DNA of 64,000 nt from Platycnemis pennipes (GCA_933228895.1 OW121858.1:30899859-30963858), one strand, 5' to 3'; positions 53,640-64,000 are shown, numbered from the stretch's first letter. Notes: a model not told the origin generated them from the sequence alone. Numbers and translations are program-made.

Positions 53640-55199
53640 AATCTAGTTGCACGTCACGCTTATGTGTAACATCTTTCCATTAGGTTTGAGTTCCGTTTCA
53701 GCAGTTACAATAAGTTGCATGAATCTAGTTGCACGTCACGCTTATGTGTAACATCTTTCCATGAAGTTTGAGTTCCGTTTCAGCAGTTACAATTAGCTGC
53801 ATGAATCTAGTTGCACGTCACGCTTATGTGTAACATCCTTCCATTAACTTTGAGTTCCGTTTCAGCAGTTACAATTAGCTGCATGAATCTAGTTGCACGT
53901 CACGCTTATGTGTAACATCTTTCCATTAGGTTTGAGTTCCGTTTCAGCAGTTACAATAAGTTGCATGAATCTAGTTGCACGTCACGCTTATGTGTAACAT
54001 CTCTCCATTAGGTTTGAGTTCCGTTCCAGCAGTTACAATAAGTTGCATGAATCTAGTTGCACGTCACGCTTATGTGTAACATCTTTCCATGAAGTTTGAG
54101 TTCCGTTTCAGCAGTTACAATTAGCTGCATGAATCTAGTTGCACGTCACGCTTATGTGTAACATCCTTCCATTAAGTTTGAGTTCCGTTTCAGCAGTTAC
54201 AATTAGTTGCATGAATCTAGTTGCACGTCACGCTTATGTGTAACATCTCTCCATTAGGTTTGAGTTCCGTTCCAGCAGTTACAATAAGTTGCATGAATCT
54301 AGTTGCACGTCACGCTTATGTGTAACATCTTTCCATGAAGTTTGAGTTCCGTTTCAGCAGTTACAATTAGCTGCATGAATCTAGTTGCACGTCACGCTTA
54401 TGTGTAACATCCTTCCATTAAGTTTGAGTTCCGTTTCAGCAGTTACAATTAGTTGCATGAATCTAGTTGCACGTCACGCTTATGTGTAACATCTCTCCAT
54501 TAGGTTTGAGTTCCGTTCCAGCAGTTACAATAAGTTGCATGAATCTAGTTGCACGTCACGCTTATGTGTAACATCTTTCCATGAAGTTTGAGTTCCGTTT
54601 CAGCAGTTACAATTAGCTGCATGAATCTAGTTGCACGTCACGCTTATGTGTAACATCCTTCCATTAACTTTGAGTTCCGTTTCAGCAGTTACAATTAGCT
54701 GCATGAATCTAGTTGCACGTCACGCTTATGTGTAACATCCTTCCATTAAGTTTGAGTTCCGTTTCAGCAGTTACAATTAGTTGCATGAATCTAGTTGCAC
54801 GTCACGCTTATGCGTAACATCTTTCCATTAGGTTTGAGTTCCGTTTCAGCAGTTACAATTAGCTGCATGAATCTAGTTGCACGTCACGCTTATGTGTAAC
54901 ATCTCTCCATTAGGTTTGAGTTCCGTTCCAGCAGTTACAATAAGTTGCATGAATCTAGTTGCACGTCACGCTTATGTGTAACATCTTTCCATGAAGTTTG
55001 AGTTCCGTTTCAGCAGTTACAATTAGCTGCATGAATCTAGTTGCACGTCACGCTTATGTGTAACATCCTTCCATTAACTTTGAGTTCCGTTTCAGCAGTT
55101 ACAATTAGTTGCATGAATCTAGTTGCACGTCACGCTTATGCGTAACATCTTTCCATGAAGTTTGAGTTCCGTTTCAGCAGTTACAATTAGTTGCATGAA
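53640..55199. repeat. 82-bp satellite, 19 units, with three-unit higher-order order
   Basis: Unit begins AATCTAGTTGCACGTCACGC and ends GTTACAAT(A/T)AG(T/C)TGCATG. Units start at 53640, 53722, 53804 and every 82 bp. Diagnostic sites define types: A (CTCTCCATTAGG, TTCCAG, AATAAG), B (CTTTCCATGAAG, TTTCAG, AATTAGC), C (CCTTCCATTAA(C/G)). Units 5-13 read A-B-C three times and units 16-18 A-B-C again. Lies wholly in the intron between 53567 and 56391. Confidence 0.95.
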
Positions 55200-55201
55200 A
55201 G

Positions 55202-55275
55202 CAGTGCATGTTTGGTTACATTCACCCCCTGCCATACACCCTCGCGGTGGCTTAATATGGCATTGCGTAGGTAAA
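55202..55275 (+). mobile_element. CR1-like LINE 3' tail at the satellite edge
   Basis: GCAGTGCATGTTTGGTTACA, CACCCCCTGCCATACACCCT and GGTGGCTTAATATGGCATTG match the family 3' signature. It abuts the last satellite unit directly. Confidence 0.75.
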
Positions 55276-55349
55276 TGAATATGTGTGAGGTGGCAGTATC
55301 CAATCATTCTACTTCTATACAATCAAACACAACTGAAAGACAGGGATAT

Positions 55350-55935
55350 TCGATGGTGTAAACTCCCGTAGTATGGAGTCATCTGGGAAAAATCAGCTCG
55401 ACTATGGAGTCAATTCAGCATTTACGTTACTGAAATAAATTCATGTACTCAATGAATTTACTAATGTATAACACCAGAATATTACTATCAAACATTATGT
55501 TATAATATTGTTCTGAAATATGCTTTAATATCTCATTAGTAATGATATTATTCATACGCCATACATTTTACATAGAGCGACCGCAGCGCCACTTGAAGAC
55601 AACTAACGCATTTCGTCTGCTATAAGCGCAGAAATTGGTGGATTTAGCGAAAAATACGGTGGGTTGATGCCTTTTTTTCGTGTCATTTTATTCCTTGTAA
55701 AATTACGCATAAAATATCAGTTTTTTGCAAAAATATAATGTCACTATGATATTTTTAAACGTTATATTCCCATGTGACGGCCATTCTCGCCGTTAATCGT
55801 ATGTAATTTCAAATGCAATTTGTGGAAAAAGGAGTATGGGTTGGTGTAATTATCTTTACTTTATTAGATAGAGGAACTTACGTTCTACAAGTGCTGAAAA
55901 TATAAAAAAATGACATGACTTTCACTTTTCGGATC
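55350..55935 (-). mobile_element. Family E repeat, copy 3
   Basis: Antisense to 39278-39750: AAATACGGTGGGTTGATGCC, AGACAACTAACGCATTTCGT, CATTCTCGCCGTTAATCGTA. The end CTTTTCGGATCAACCCCCTTAA at 55915-55936 gives the terminal sequence with TTAA missing from copy 1. Confidence 0.75.
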
Positions 55936-56390
55936 AACCCCCTTAAAAAAAATAACGATAACGCTAGCGCACGACTTATGAAGATCCATGATCGAGGCCC
56001 TGAGTGAGTTACTGACGAGGACGCCGCTAAGACAATACGTATAGAACAATGCCTTATGAAGATTACCTCTCACTCTTTTATAATGCCTTGTCTTTTTGAT
56101 GCAGTGTTTCTCACTTATTCTTGATTTCCAAGGCGTCGACAACAACATTAAATTTCTAAATTAAAAAAAAATATTTTTTGGTGCATAGTATTTGTAACCT
56201 GTACATTTCAAATAATCCAGCGTTTCCAACAATCCTGCGATGTCACGATGTGACATAGCACGTCACGGTGTAACGGTGACAGTCACGATGTTATATGTGC
56301 TTAATTAACGAGATCGCACTGCACGCATATTATATAAATCATCCAAAACGTATTACATATTGCCTTTCACCGTTTTTGCTTTCATTTCAG
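55936..56390. other. Intron sequence, nothing assigned
   Basis: Contains a short GTGACATAGCACGTCACGGT-type inverted cluster at 56240-56290. The pyrimidine tract TTTTTGCTTTCATTTCAG at its end is the acceptor of the next exon. Confidence 0.4.
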
Positions 56391-56468
56391 CATGGCATTA
56401 GTCGAGGAAACGCTTCAGAAGCTCAAGGACTTGGTGCGGCAGGAGTGGAACTTAAGTCGCTGTTACAG
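56391..56468 (+). CDS. Exon 3 (of those seen)
   Basis: Acceptor TTCATTTCAG at 56390, donor GTATGT at 56469; 78 bp, phase 2 at both ends. With GG from exon 2 the first C makes a Gly codon, then MALVEETLQKLKDLVRQEW and NLSRCY follow. Predicted amphipathic helix with L/V at heptad-like spacing, consistent with a coiled coil. The exact join across three neighbours in one frame is the main evidence that this is a real exon. Confidence 0.72.
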
Positions 56469-56685
56469 GTATGTCCAATTCGTTTTCTTCCCAGCATATC
56501 ATCAAAATTAACACATCATCCTAAATTACAATATTTCATTCTGACAAGGTCATCCACCACTGAGGAGTTACTAATAAGGCCGTAGAAAGCAGGGTTTTGG
56601 GATGTCAAAAAAATTTGTTTTTGCTTAATTTGCTGTAAACCGAAAAATTCTGAATGTTTAAATTATCGCTTTTATTTTGAAACCT

Positions 56686-57450
56686 GTGATGTCGAATTAT
56701 GAAGTACATGTCATTTTTGTGAAAATACCAGAACACAATTATTTGGCCCTTCTATCGATTGGCAATGAAATAATGAGGCCTTTCCATCAATTATAAATAT
56801 TTGAAGAACAAAAGACGTCGAAAATCAGCAATTTTATTCGTGGCTATACGGCGGAGATTGGCTCTTGCAGTAAAATTTGCAGATTAATAATGTAAAGAGA
56901 AATGTCGTTTTGACGAAAAACTAACATAAGATGTGCAATTTTATGCAGAATTTAGCATTGAGGAAAATTGCTCGCCTTACCGCACTTGTTTAATTGATAT
57001 TAATAAATGTTTGCTCGAAAGAAAGCAGAAAAGCCTTAGTTACACGAAAGTGGCGCTACAGTATGTTGTTATCATTGGCAATGGTACTTCTGACGGAACG
57101 TGCTTACGAGACTATTTACTAGTTTAATTAAGGAATATACCTTACTAAGGTCCTTCTCATATTTTTTATGCAATTTTAGTGATTCATTGGTTATTGACAT
57201 GGAGTAATTCATACTAATGCTTCCAATTGGTAGCAGCGTCTTTGTTGCCAAACAATTTTCAAAAATATCAATATTAATAAAATTCAAAACAAAGAGTTGT
57301 GTTTGCAAGGGAATAGTTTAAAACTAAGTAATGAAATATTGAACCTGTTTTAGAATACCTACGTATTAGCTGGATTGAGGATGTATTCTCACTTTGTAAA
57401 TTAAACGTGGCAACAACACGTCAGCCATGTTCCGAAGTCAAAATGAGTTA
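56686..57450 (-). mobile_element. Family C TTAA MITE, 5'-truncated reverse copy
   Basis: From GATGTCGAATTATGAAGTAC (the CCACCGAATTA end, first bases lost) to CAAAATGAGTTAAAAGTGAG, after which family homology stops; a short GTTAAAAGTGAGCTACGTA duplication follows (57435-57500). Confidence 0.82.
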
Positions 57451-57544
57451 AAAGTGAGCTACGTATTGTTAAAGTTACGAGTTAAAAGTGAGCTACGTAC
57501 TCCCCCAATAGTTAAATGTATTTTTTATTCCCGAATATGCTTAA

Positions 57545-57740
57545 GCTTGTAAATGAAAAAGACCCGTATTTTTCCGTTTTCTGATCCGTCAATTATATTT
57601 CTAGTTATAAGCGTCGAAAAACTGATGTTTTTAACCCTTTCGGAAAAGTGGGCGTGGTGCAACCTCTGACGTACATCGACTTCGTCCAATCACATCTGAG
57701 CTAAGCTACTTCGCCTCATCGCAAAGGGTGGGACAATACA
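57545..57740. mobile_element. Repeat family G, copy 2
   Basis: Shares ACCCTTTCGGAAAAGTGGGC, CATCGACTTCGTCCAATCA and flanking sequence with 52440-52640, without the hairpin. Boundaries uncertain. Confidence 0.55.
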
Positions 57741-58039
57741 GCTGACTCTGTCAATAGGAGCGGTTGTTAGACAGGATCTGTGCGAGCAGACCTTCCGAGA
57801 ACCCCCCTCCACTCCCTTCCCTTCTACGAAAAGCAGTCAAGGACGGGAGGAAAATGACGTCAATGCTATCACAGCAGCATTTTCGGTGGGCGTCACCTTT
57901 TGCTTATTTTCATTTTTGGTTTATTTAAGTGAATGGTTGCGGTTAGAAGATTAATTTTTTCACTAAAATTCTTTTCTCGTTTCCATCTAACAATTTCATG
58001 TACAAAATCGCAATTTCGGTTCCGAGTAAACGCCCCCAT
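57741..58039. other. Intron sequence, nothing assigned
   Basis: Contains a C-rich run (CCCCCCTCCACTCCC at 57803) and no coding pattern. Confidence 0.35.
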
Positions 58040-58293
58040 TGCGCATCTTACATTAGTTTTTCGTCAAAACGACATTTCTCTTTACAATATTAATCTGCAA
58101 ATTTTACTGCAAGAGCTAATCTGCTCCACCGTATAACTACGCATAAAATTGCTAATTTCCAACATCTTTGTTCTTCAAACGAATGATGGAATGGTCACAT
58201 TATCTTATTGCCAGTCGATATAAGGGACAAAAAATGACATGTCCTGAAATTTTCACAAAAATAACATTTACTTCATAATTCGGTGGAGCCACA
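58040..58293 (+). mobile_element. Family C TTAA MITE, 3' fragment
   Basis: TTTTTCGTCAAAACGACATTTC through CATAATTCGGTGGAGCC, then ATTAA. Only the last ~250 bp of the family is present. Confidence 0.8.
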
Positions 58294-58297
58294 TTAA

Positions 58298-58420
58298 TAT
58301 CATTTAATAAGCTTTGTTGTTGGCATAGAAAAGTTTGGCTCATATATTTAAAATTCTGAGAAAATTACGCATCAATTATTTCATCAATATAAATTTCATG
58401 TATATTACCCAGTCGTTAAT
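58298..58420 (+). mobile_element. Family F fragment
   Basis: TCATTTAATAAGCTTTGTTG to CATGTATATTACCCAG matches 43470-43596 and 60012-60136 with many changes. Confidence 0.6.
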
Positions 58421-58912
58421 CTCAGCTATTACAAAGCCTTGGATAAAGAGAAAAGGATGTCTTTGACATGGCATAATTAGATTACATTGAAACACATCGT
58501 TTGCTTATGGTTTATTTTGGAAGAAAAATCTTGCAGCGTACCAAAACAAGAATATCTCCATGGTAACTTCGTAAATAAACAACGAAAAATAAGGGAAAGT
58601 TAACGTCAGGCGACATGTTTGTTGCTTTCAATCATGCAAATGAATAACTATTATGGATATTGTAATTTATTAAAGCGTTCAAATTAATAAAATGCCTGCA
58701 ATTTTGTTTATACACTTCCCTATTTCATTCCAACTATTCCAACAAATTAAACAAAAGACTATATCATACTGGTGGATTGATGAATGTGAGAATGATGTTC
58801 ATAGTACACTGTTTTAAATATAATAAATGCATGGATTTTCGTGAAATATGGCATTAGAAAACGATATAGAATATACTGTGATAATGCTTTTTATTTTGTT
58901 TCTTCACTACAG
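58421..58912. other. AT-rich intron, nothing assigned
   Basis: No element or open frame of note. Ends with the acceptor TTTGTTTCTTCACTACAG. Confidence 0.4.
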
Positions 58913-58987
58913 TAAACGCTTGGAACCGTTGTTTAGAAGCATATTCGAAATCCTGGATGAGCTGGCATCGATGACAATCGAATCGAG
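58913..58987 (+). CDS. Exon 4 (of those seen)
   Basis: Acceptor TTCACTACAG at 58912, donor GTAAGC at 58988; 75 bp, phase 2 at both ends. The first T joins AG from exon 3 to give Ser, then KRLEPLFRSIFEILDELASM and TIES. Strongly helical with a hydrophobic L/F/I face. Together with exon 3 it looks like a continuous alpha-helical or coiled-coil region. No family recognised. Confidence 0.75.
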
Positions 58988-59374
58988 GTAAGCTTTTCGA
59001 TATTAATTTATCACAATCTTGTCATTTTTTGTTTGCTGAAACTTTAATCTATGTTAAAGGATTTGGTTTATTTGGATTTTCATTAACTAACTATGATAGT
59101 TTTTTAATCAAACTGTAAGTAACTACATGTTGGAAAAAAATATTTTAAACTCAATTTGAGTCACAACTTTGTTTGAATTAGTCGTAGCGATTTTGTTTTT
59201 GGTCGGCAAGAGAACCAATCGATATAAATCGATAATTTAGGCATTTAACTTTGCCATTTATGGGCCTTTACAAATGAACTTGAAATTATCATGTAATTCA
59301 TTTGCAAACTCGGATTTATCAATCTAAATGATTTGTGTGTTATAAAAACATTTATGGTGGGCCTCGGATATCAG
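58988..59374. other. AT-rich intron, nothing assigned
   Basis: No repeat family of this window is recognised here. Confidence 0.4.
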
Positions 59375-60136
59375 TGGGGAACATGCACTATTTTTTATAA
59401 CTCTTCGAATGCGAAGTTTAAGAGCTGAAATGTGCTGGCCGAAAATTTTGCTGAACAATTAAGTTTTGTTACAAAGAAATTACTCTTTTAAAGCTGTACT
59501 TCTTCGGCAGCTTAAAAACACGACGTCATCGCATGACGTCACGGCACGGTATCACTAAGGGCGTTGTTTATCTGTTTATGCGTGGAGTTAAGTTGTTAAA
59601 TGAATACTTGGCGAGAACGTATGTATTTTTCTCATTTGTTTAATGCAATTAACGATTATAATTCGAATTTTTATTGACGTAGTATGGATTGAAACGAGCA
59701 AATCGTCGATTAATTGTATAATGCCTGTTAGGTGCCCATGAATTTCTACTACGTCTATGTAATCGCTGGTTTTTTTAAGAATGCCGCCATAAGGGAGTCA
59801 ACCAAAGGAAATTGTCGGAATGTGCTTTTTTAAGTATTTTTTCAGTCATCGTTTCGTTCGAGAAACAGCTAAAAACCTCAAAACAATACATTCGCTTCGT
59901 TTTCTTTTAAATATAAAATGTCTATCTCCGTAGCAATATGGAACCTATACCGTGCAGTGACGTCAGAAGGGGTTTCAGGTCACGTGACTTTCGTCAATTT
60001 CCGGGAACATTTTAAATTCATTTAATAATATTTGTGGTGGGCGTGTAAAAATTTTGCTTATATATTTAAATTGGTGAGAAAATTTCGCATCAAGTACATC
60101 TTTGATCTTCGAGAAACAAATCATGCATATTCCCCA
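59375..60136. mobile_element. Family F TIR element, copy 2
   Basis: Ends TGGGGAACATGCA / TCATGCATATTCCCCA; 762 bp against 764 bp in copy 1, same orientation. The GACGTCATCGCATGACGTC palindrome is conserved (TGACGTCA at 59534-59541). Confidence 0.8.
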
Positions 60137-60144
60137 TTAATTAA

Positions 60145-60770
60145 GGCCGTGTCCGAATTCGCCAATTAGCTGCCTAAATGCTCCCTTCGTAGGGAGGAAG
60201 CCATCTTGTAATGAGTCCGAATTCGTAGGTATCAGTTTAGTCACCGAATTTAGTCACCTAATAGTTGCCGTCAGCAAAGTGAGCATGAAGTGTATCCTTT
60301 TGCGACGCCATCTTTAAAAACAATCCCATAATTCTTAGCGCCTTTGAAGGAGAGAGAAATGTTGTCATGGTAACAAAATGTAAACAATTACTTGCGCGAT
60401 GTTTATTGCTCATAATGGTGTCGACGAAATACTTCATGTGTGACTTTGATATTTTATCATTTTTTTCCCTTCAGAAAGATTGAAATTCAAAGGTTAAAAC
60501 TGACAAATATAAATAAAATAGTCAATCCTAGTGAGTGACGGAAAATTATTCATGCCTATGTCTCGCTAAGGTATTCAACTCGGAGTTTTAAATGTTCAAA
60601 GAAGAGAAAATTTCTATAAATCGGTGAGATAAAATGCTATTCATGTTTTTTTAAACAATAATTGTGAGGCATGTGGTTTGAAGCTTCAAGCACCTAGGTG
60701 ATGACATGAGTTTTCGAAATTCGTACGGTGGCTTCCTCTGCTGCTTGTACGTTATTTGTAATAAAGCGCG
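60145..60770. mobile_element. Harbinger-like element, decayed right end
   Basis: Starts GGCCGTGTCCGAATTCGCCA after TTAA (60141-60144), with GAATTCG motifs at 60158 and 60212 and GAGGAAGCCATC at 60195. On the right, GGTGGCTTCCTC (60726) and GCGGCCGA (60767) mirror these imperfectly. Non-coding. Confidence 0.5.
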
Positions 60771-60819
60771 GCCGATATTTAAAAATATATTAATTGAATT
60801 GTATTCTAATTAAATTGTA

Positions 60820-61306
60820 CAAAGAATATAAGAAGGACCGTGGTAAGGTACAATCCTAAATAAAGTGAGACAACGTAATTTCGTAAACACGTTCCGTCAC
60901 AAGTAGATACGGTTGCCAATGATAACAACATACTGTAGCACCACTTTCACGTAACTAAGGCTTTTCTGCTTTTTTTCGAGCAAACATTTAAATAATATCA
61001 ATTAAACAAGTGTGGTAAGGCGAACACTTTTTCTCGATGCTAAATTCTACATAAAATTGCGCGTCTTACGTTAGTTTATCGTCAAAACGACATTTCTCTT
61101 GACATTATTAATCTGAAAATTTTACTGCTATCATCTGCCGTATAACCAAATATGAAATATCTGATTTTCAACGTCTTTTTCCTTCAAGTATATATTATAG
61201 AAAGGCCTAATTATTTTATTTCCTATCGATAGAAGGGCCAAAATAAATGATGTGTCCTGAAATTTTCACAAAAATGACATCTAATTCATAATTCGGCGGA
61301 GCCCAC
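60820..61306 (+). mobile_element. Family C TTAA MITE, 3' half
   Basis: From AAAGAATATAAGAAGGACCG to ATTCGGCGGAGCCCAC, then TTAA (61307-61310). Corresponds to the second half of the complete copy at 37643. Confidence 0.82.
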
Positions 61307-61502
61307 TTAATACTAAATATTTTGCGCTTGTTTGACTGTTTGAGTACTTTCATCTGTTTATTAGACCCATTCCTTTATTCTTCGGACTAATTTTAATTTT
61401 TACTCAGTGCAAAACAAAACTTCGTGTGTGGAAGCATCACAAAAATCAAGCCCAAGTATGTACCTACTACTCAAATTATCCGCAGTGGCAAAATTGCGTA
61501 AA

Positions 61503-61680
61503 GGCCGTTGTACAAGGTGCAATTTCTTGTACAAGAACTTATACAATGCGCAAATTGTATCGTGTACGAGGTTTTCTACAATTTCGTCAACATTATGCAG
61601 GTTATAATACGTTTCCCCGTATCAGAAATCCCCTCCGACGATATCCTAGAAAACTAAATAGAGAAGAATTGTAACAGTCA
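61503..61680. mobile_element. Family A element, truncated copy
   Basis: Starts GGCCGTTGTACAAGGTGCAA after TAAA; the family end is followed by about 100 bp in which one frame reads FRQHYAGYNTFPRIRNPLRR, a basic peptide with no family match. It abuts the complete copy at 61685, so the two starts lie head to tail 182 bp apart. Confidence 0.65.
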
Positions 61681-61684
61681 TAAA

Positions 61685-62424
61685 GGCCGTTGTACACGGT
61701 ACAATTTCTTGTACAATGCGTAAATTGTATCGTGTACGAGGTGTTCGTTCAATTTCTTGTACAAGAAATTAGATCATGCTCTATATTATTGGATGAAACC
61801 ATTTCAAAGATCCACTCCGTAGCTTCTGCGCATGACATGTGACGGTAGTGGTGCGATCGTTTAGTATTCGTAAGGTTGGTGCTCATGTTTTTGCGATAAC
61901 TTTTATTCCTATTAGCGTGGTAAAACTTCCATTTTTGTTGTACATATCGTGATATTCGTCTGTCGCGTAGGAAGTGTTCTATTTCTCAAAAGATGAGTTG
62001 GACACACTGGAAAACATTAAACCTCAATGAAATTAAGATGATGTTATTGAACCAAAAATAAATATATGCAACGAGCGAAAACATGAAGTTTGGACGATAA
62101 ATGATGGGTTTCATGAGCCGATGAAAGAGTGCAAGTAACCAATCGTAAAATTCCATTTTATTTATGTTAGGAATAATGGTAGCAAATCATTGTAACCCAG
62201 TAACTATGGCAGTATTTTCGAAATACTATCGTCATCGGATATCGCAATTCAGCTGTTCGACAGAAAACGATATCTGCGCATGTTATTGGCGCACAAATTG
62301 CACGAATATCCCTTTGATCGTGTACGACCGTGTACCAACTTCTTGTACAATTTATTGGTCTAATCTCGCCGTTTAATTTATGGTACAAGATCTTGTACAA
62401 GAAATTGTACCCTGTACTACGGCC
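61685..62424. mobile_element. Family A element, complete copy
   Basis: Inverted ends GGCCGTTGTACACGGTACAA and TTGTACCCTGTACTACGGCC; right flank TTAA (62425-62428), left flank TAAA. 740 bp, rich in TTGTACAAG palindromes near the ends. It lies in the intron just 98 bp upstream of exon 5. Confidence 0.82.
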
Positions 62425-62522
62425 TTAACATTCTGGCCTCCTTGGTTGAAACGAACGAGTTTCGCAGAGTTCTGGTTTTTATTTGCTATTAATGCTTCTT
62501 TCACGTGTTTTTTTTCTTTCAG

Positions 62523-62606
62523 TGCTCCAGTGGCGCCAAACTTGAAACTTCGCAGGAGGGACCGGCTGATTAAAGACCAGTGGAACAAAATGTCTCAGTT
62601 AGAAAG
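62523..62606 (+). CDS. Exon 5 (of those seen); gene continues to the right
   Basis: Acceptor TTTTTTTTCTTTCAG at 62522, donor GTATTT at 62607 (weaker at position +4); 84 bp, phase 2 at both ends. The T joins AG of exon 4 to make Ser, then APVAPNLKLRRRDRLIKDQW and NKMSQLE follow. A short Pro/Ala linker leads to a basic, then amphipathic helix. No stop codon, so further exons lie beyond the window. Confidence 0.75.
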
Positions 62607-63257
62607 GTATTTATTGCTTATATACGTAATTTTAATCATTTTCAGCATTATTATATTTTATTAATTCAAATTTGTGCTTTACCTGAACATTTAAACACTA
62701 CCTATTGCAGAAATGCCCATGAATTTGTATAAATGAGTGAGTTGTGCGGCTTTATATAAATTAAATATTAACGATATTATGTAGGCATTTGATCCTTTTT
62801 AGTATTCGTGTGAAAAGTGTAAACCAATAAAATATAAGAACAAACCATGAAGAATGGAACAGAAAAAAATGATTTAAAATATTTCCTACGACACTTTTCC
62901 ATTGTCTCTCATGCCATTCATGAGGACGTCACCAAAACTGTTTGTTGTGGCAACTATGACGAACTAGGACAAATGAAAACAAACAGCACGTATCTATTGC
63001 ACACTCTATCCTTATTCCGATAGATACTCCTACACACTTCAAGCATAATTAAACTTACTAGCAGGCCTACTGCATGCTTTGCATAAGTACTTTTCATAAC
63101 CACTTCGTATGTAGAGAGAAGGAAATGGCTATTTTATAAATAGAAAAATGTGTCCCACTCTAAATACCCTATAATATGTTGTTGTACTTGATTCTACGCC
63201 ATATTTTCATTATATGTTGTCTCTCACCCTCAAAAACCACGTTTTTTGCATTTTTAT
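62607..63257. other. AT-rich intron, nothing assigned
   Basis: No coding pattern or known repeat from this window. Confidence 0.4.
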
Positions 63258-63955
63258 CTGCACCACAAAGTGCTAAAAATCCAAAACTACGTAATAACAA
63301 ATCATACAGATAGAGAATCAACACTCAACGCACCAAACCTCACTCTATTAGCTCAAAAATTAAGAGAGAACGAAAGAAAACGGATACAGAATGACGGACA
63401 GACTGACGCGCTACAAAATTAACATATATTATTCGAATTAACCTGCAGATTTAGCAACAAACATTAATGCATAAAATAATCGTTTTAAAACCTTTCAACT
63501 ATTAGAAAAGTACTTCAAAACGCCTAGCTTTGAAATTCGCAATTCACACACAAGATCGGGACCGGTAGGCAAAACTTGTGTTATTTCACTATCTGCACAT
63601 CGAAAACGTCAATTAATATTTTCATACTTACAAAATTGATTGATGAAACTAATTTCACCTTCAAATTCTTCAATCCATATTTTGCCTCTTTACCAAAAAC
63701 GTAAACACATTTACTTAGCAACGTAAACAAATTAGCATAGCAACGAAAACAAATTTGCATAGCAACTGATTTCCCATGTTAAAAGTTAGGGAAAAAAACA
63801 TTTTTCTCTACACAACAAACTGCTAAAAATCCAAAACTAGTACGAAATAATGCAGACAGAGAGCGCACTCAACGCACCAAACCTCACTCTTTTAGCTCAA
63901 AAATTAAAAGAGAATGAAAGAAAACGGATACAGAATAACTGACACGCTACAAAAT

Positions 63956-63957
<2 letters not shown>
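63258..63957 (+). repeat. ~160-bp direct repeat pair
   Basis: 63258-63420 and 63810-63957 share TGCTAAAAATCCAAAACTA, ACTCAACGCACCAAACCTCA, TTAGCTCAAAAATTAA and GAAAACGGATACAGAAT, then ACGCTACAAAATTA. About 550 bp apart. Possibly ends of one element or two copies of a short repeat. Confidence 0.75.
63697..63766 (+). repeat. ~22-bp tandem repeat
   Basis: Three units of the AACGTAAACAAATTAGCATAGC kind, with imperfect first and last units. Confidence 0.7.

Positions 63958-64000
<43 letters not shown>
63958..64000. repeat. (TA)n microsatellite at the window edge
   Basis: At least 20 uninterrupted TA units reaching the last base; true length unknown. Confidence 0.95.

Noticed and set aside
53640..55199. 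Regularly spaced repeats as a CRISPR-like array
   Set aside because: The whole 82-bp unit is repeated without unique spacers, the sequence is eukaryotic, and it lies in an intron. It is a satellite.
61407..61674. Two overlapping plus-strand ORFs as a gene
   Set aside because: They cross into the family A element and match nothing; kept only as a possible trace of that element's own coding.

Overview
The window is eukaryotic and almost certainly from an arthropod, most likely an insect. It is AT-rich and intron-like, has no operons or long ORFs, and is packed with non-LTR retrotransposon relics (CR1/Jockey-group, and RTE-like 'endonuclease-reverse transcriptase' types common in insects), hAT elements, 3-bp-TSD and TTAA-target DNA transposons and MITEs, tRNA-derived SINE fragments and tandem repeats. 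The species cannot be named from the sequence. Almost every open frame listed as an ORF is a by-product of this repeat landscape.

Host coding sequence is sparse. On the plus strand, five short exons (51793-51971, 53397-53567, 56391-56468, 58913-58987, 62523-62606) have good splice sites and join in one reading frame. All four introns between them are phase 2 and the last exon also ends in phase 2, so this is the middle of one gene running off the right edge. The last four exons are each a multiple of 3 bp. The first part is acidic and disordered, the later part helical and charged; I do not recognise the family. A possible earlier exon lies at 44258-44392 and a GC-rich block at 25350-26050 could be a 5' region, both uncertain. 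On the minus strand, 9463-9649 is the first coding exon of a DUF4806-type protein, with its downstream exons not visible.

Layout. 1-2530: TTAA-target elements with an hAT MITE inside. 3124-9349: a 6.2-kb TA-target element holding a four-level nest of DNA transposons plus a further independent insertion. 10.6-19.3 kb: hAT MITEs, decayed LINEs, and two nested TTAA elements (14696-16506 and 17091-18662). 19403-23035: an hAT element with 8-bp TSD that took in a CR1-like LINE, which itself took in an RTE-type LINE. 23-28.7 kb: more LINE pieces, a GC-rich block, hairpins and MITEs. 28939-35075: a 6.1-kb hAT element with a recognisable transposase C-terminus, inserted in and splitting a small MITE. 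35-51 kb: copies of a 965-bp TTAA MITE family (several hit by LINEs with clear TSDs), two other repeat families, and LINE fragments. 51-64 kb: the exons, separated by introns full of repeats: a ~153-bp tandem array that ends at a splice acceptor, a nuclear-receptor-motif repeat, an 82-bp satellite of 19 units with three-unit higher-order order, and more MITEs.

The most unusual things are the array built from a splice-acceptor region, the ordered 82-bp intronic satellite, the four-deep transposon nest, the run of symmetric phase-2 exons of unknown family, and an inverted repeat with a hammerhead-like core. I found no prokaryote-type system, CRISPR array, rRNA or intact tRNA gene.
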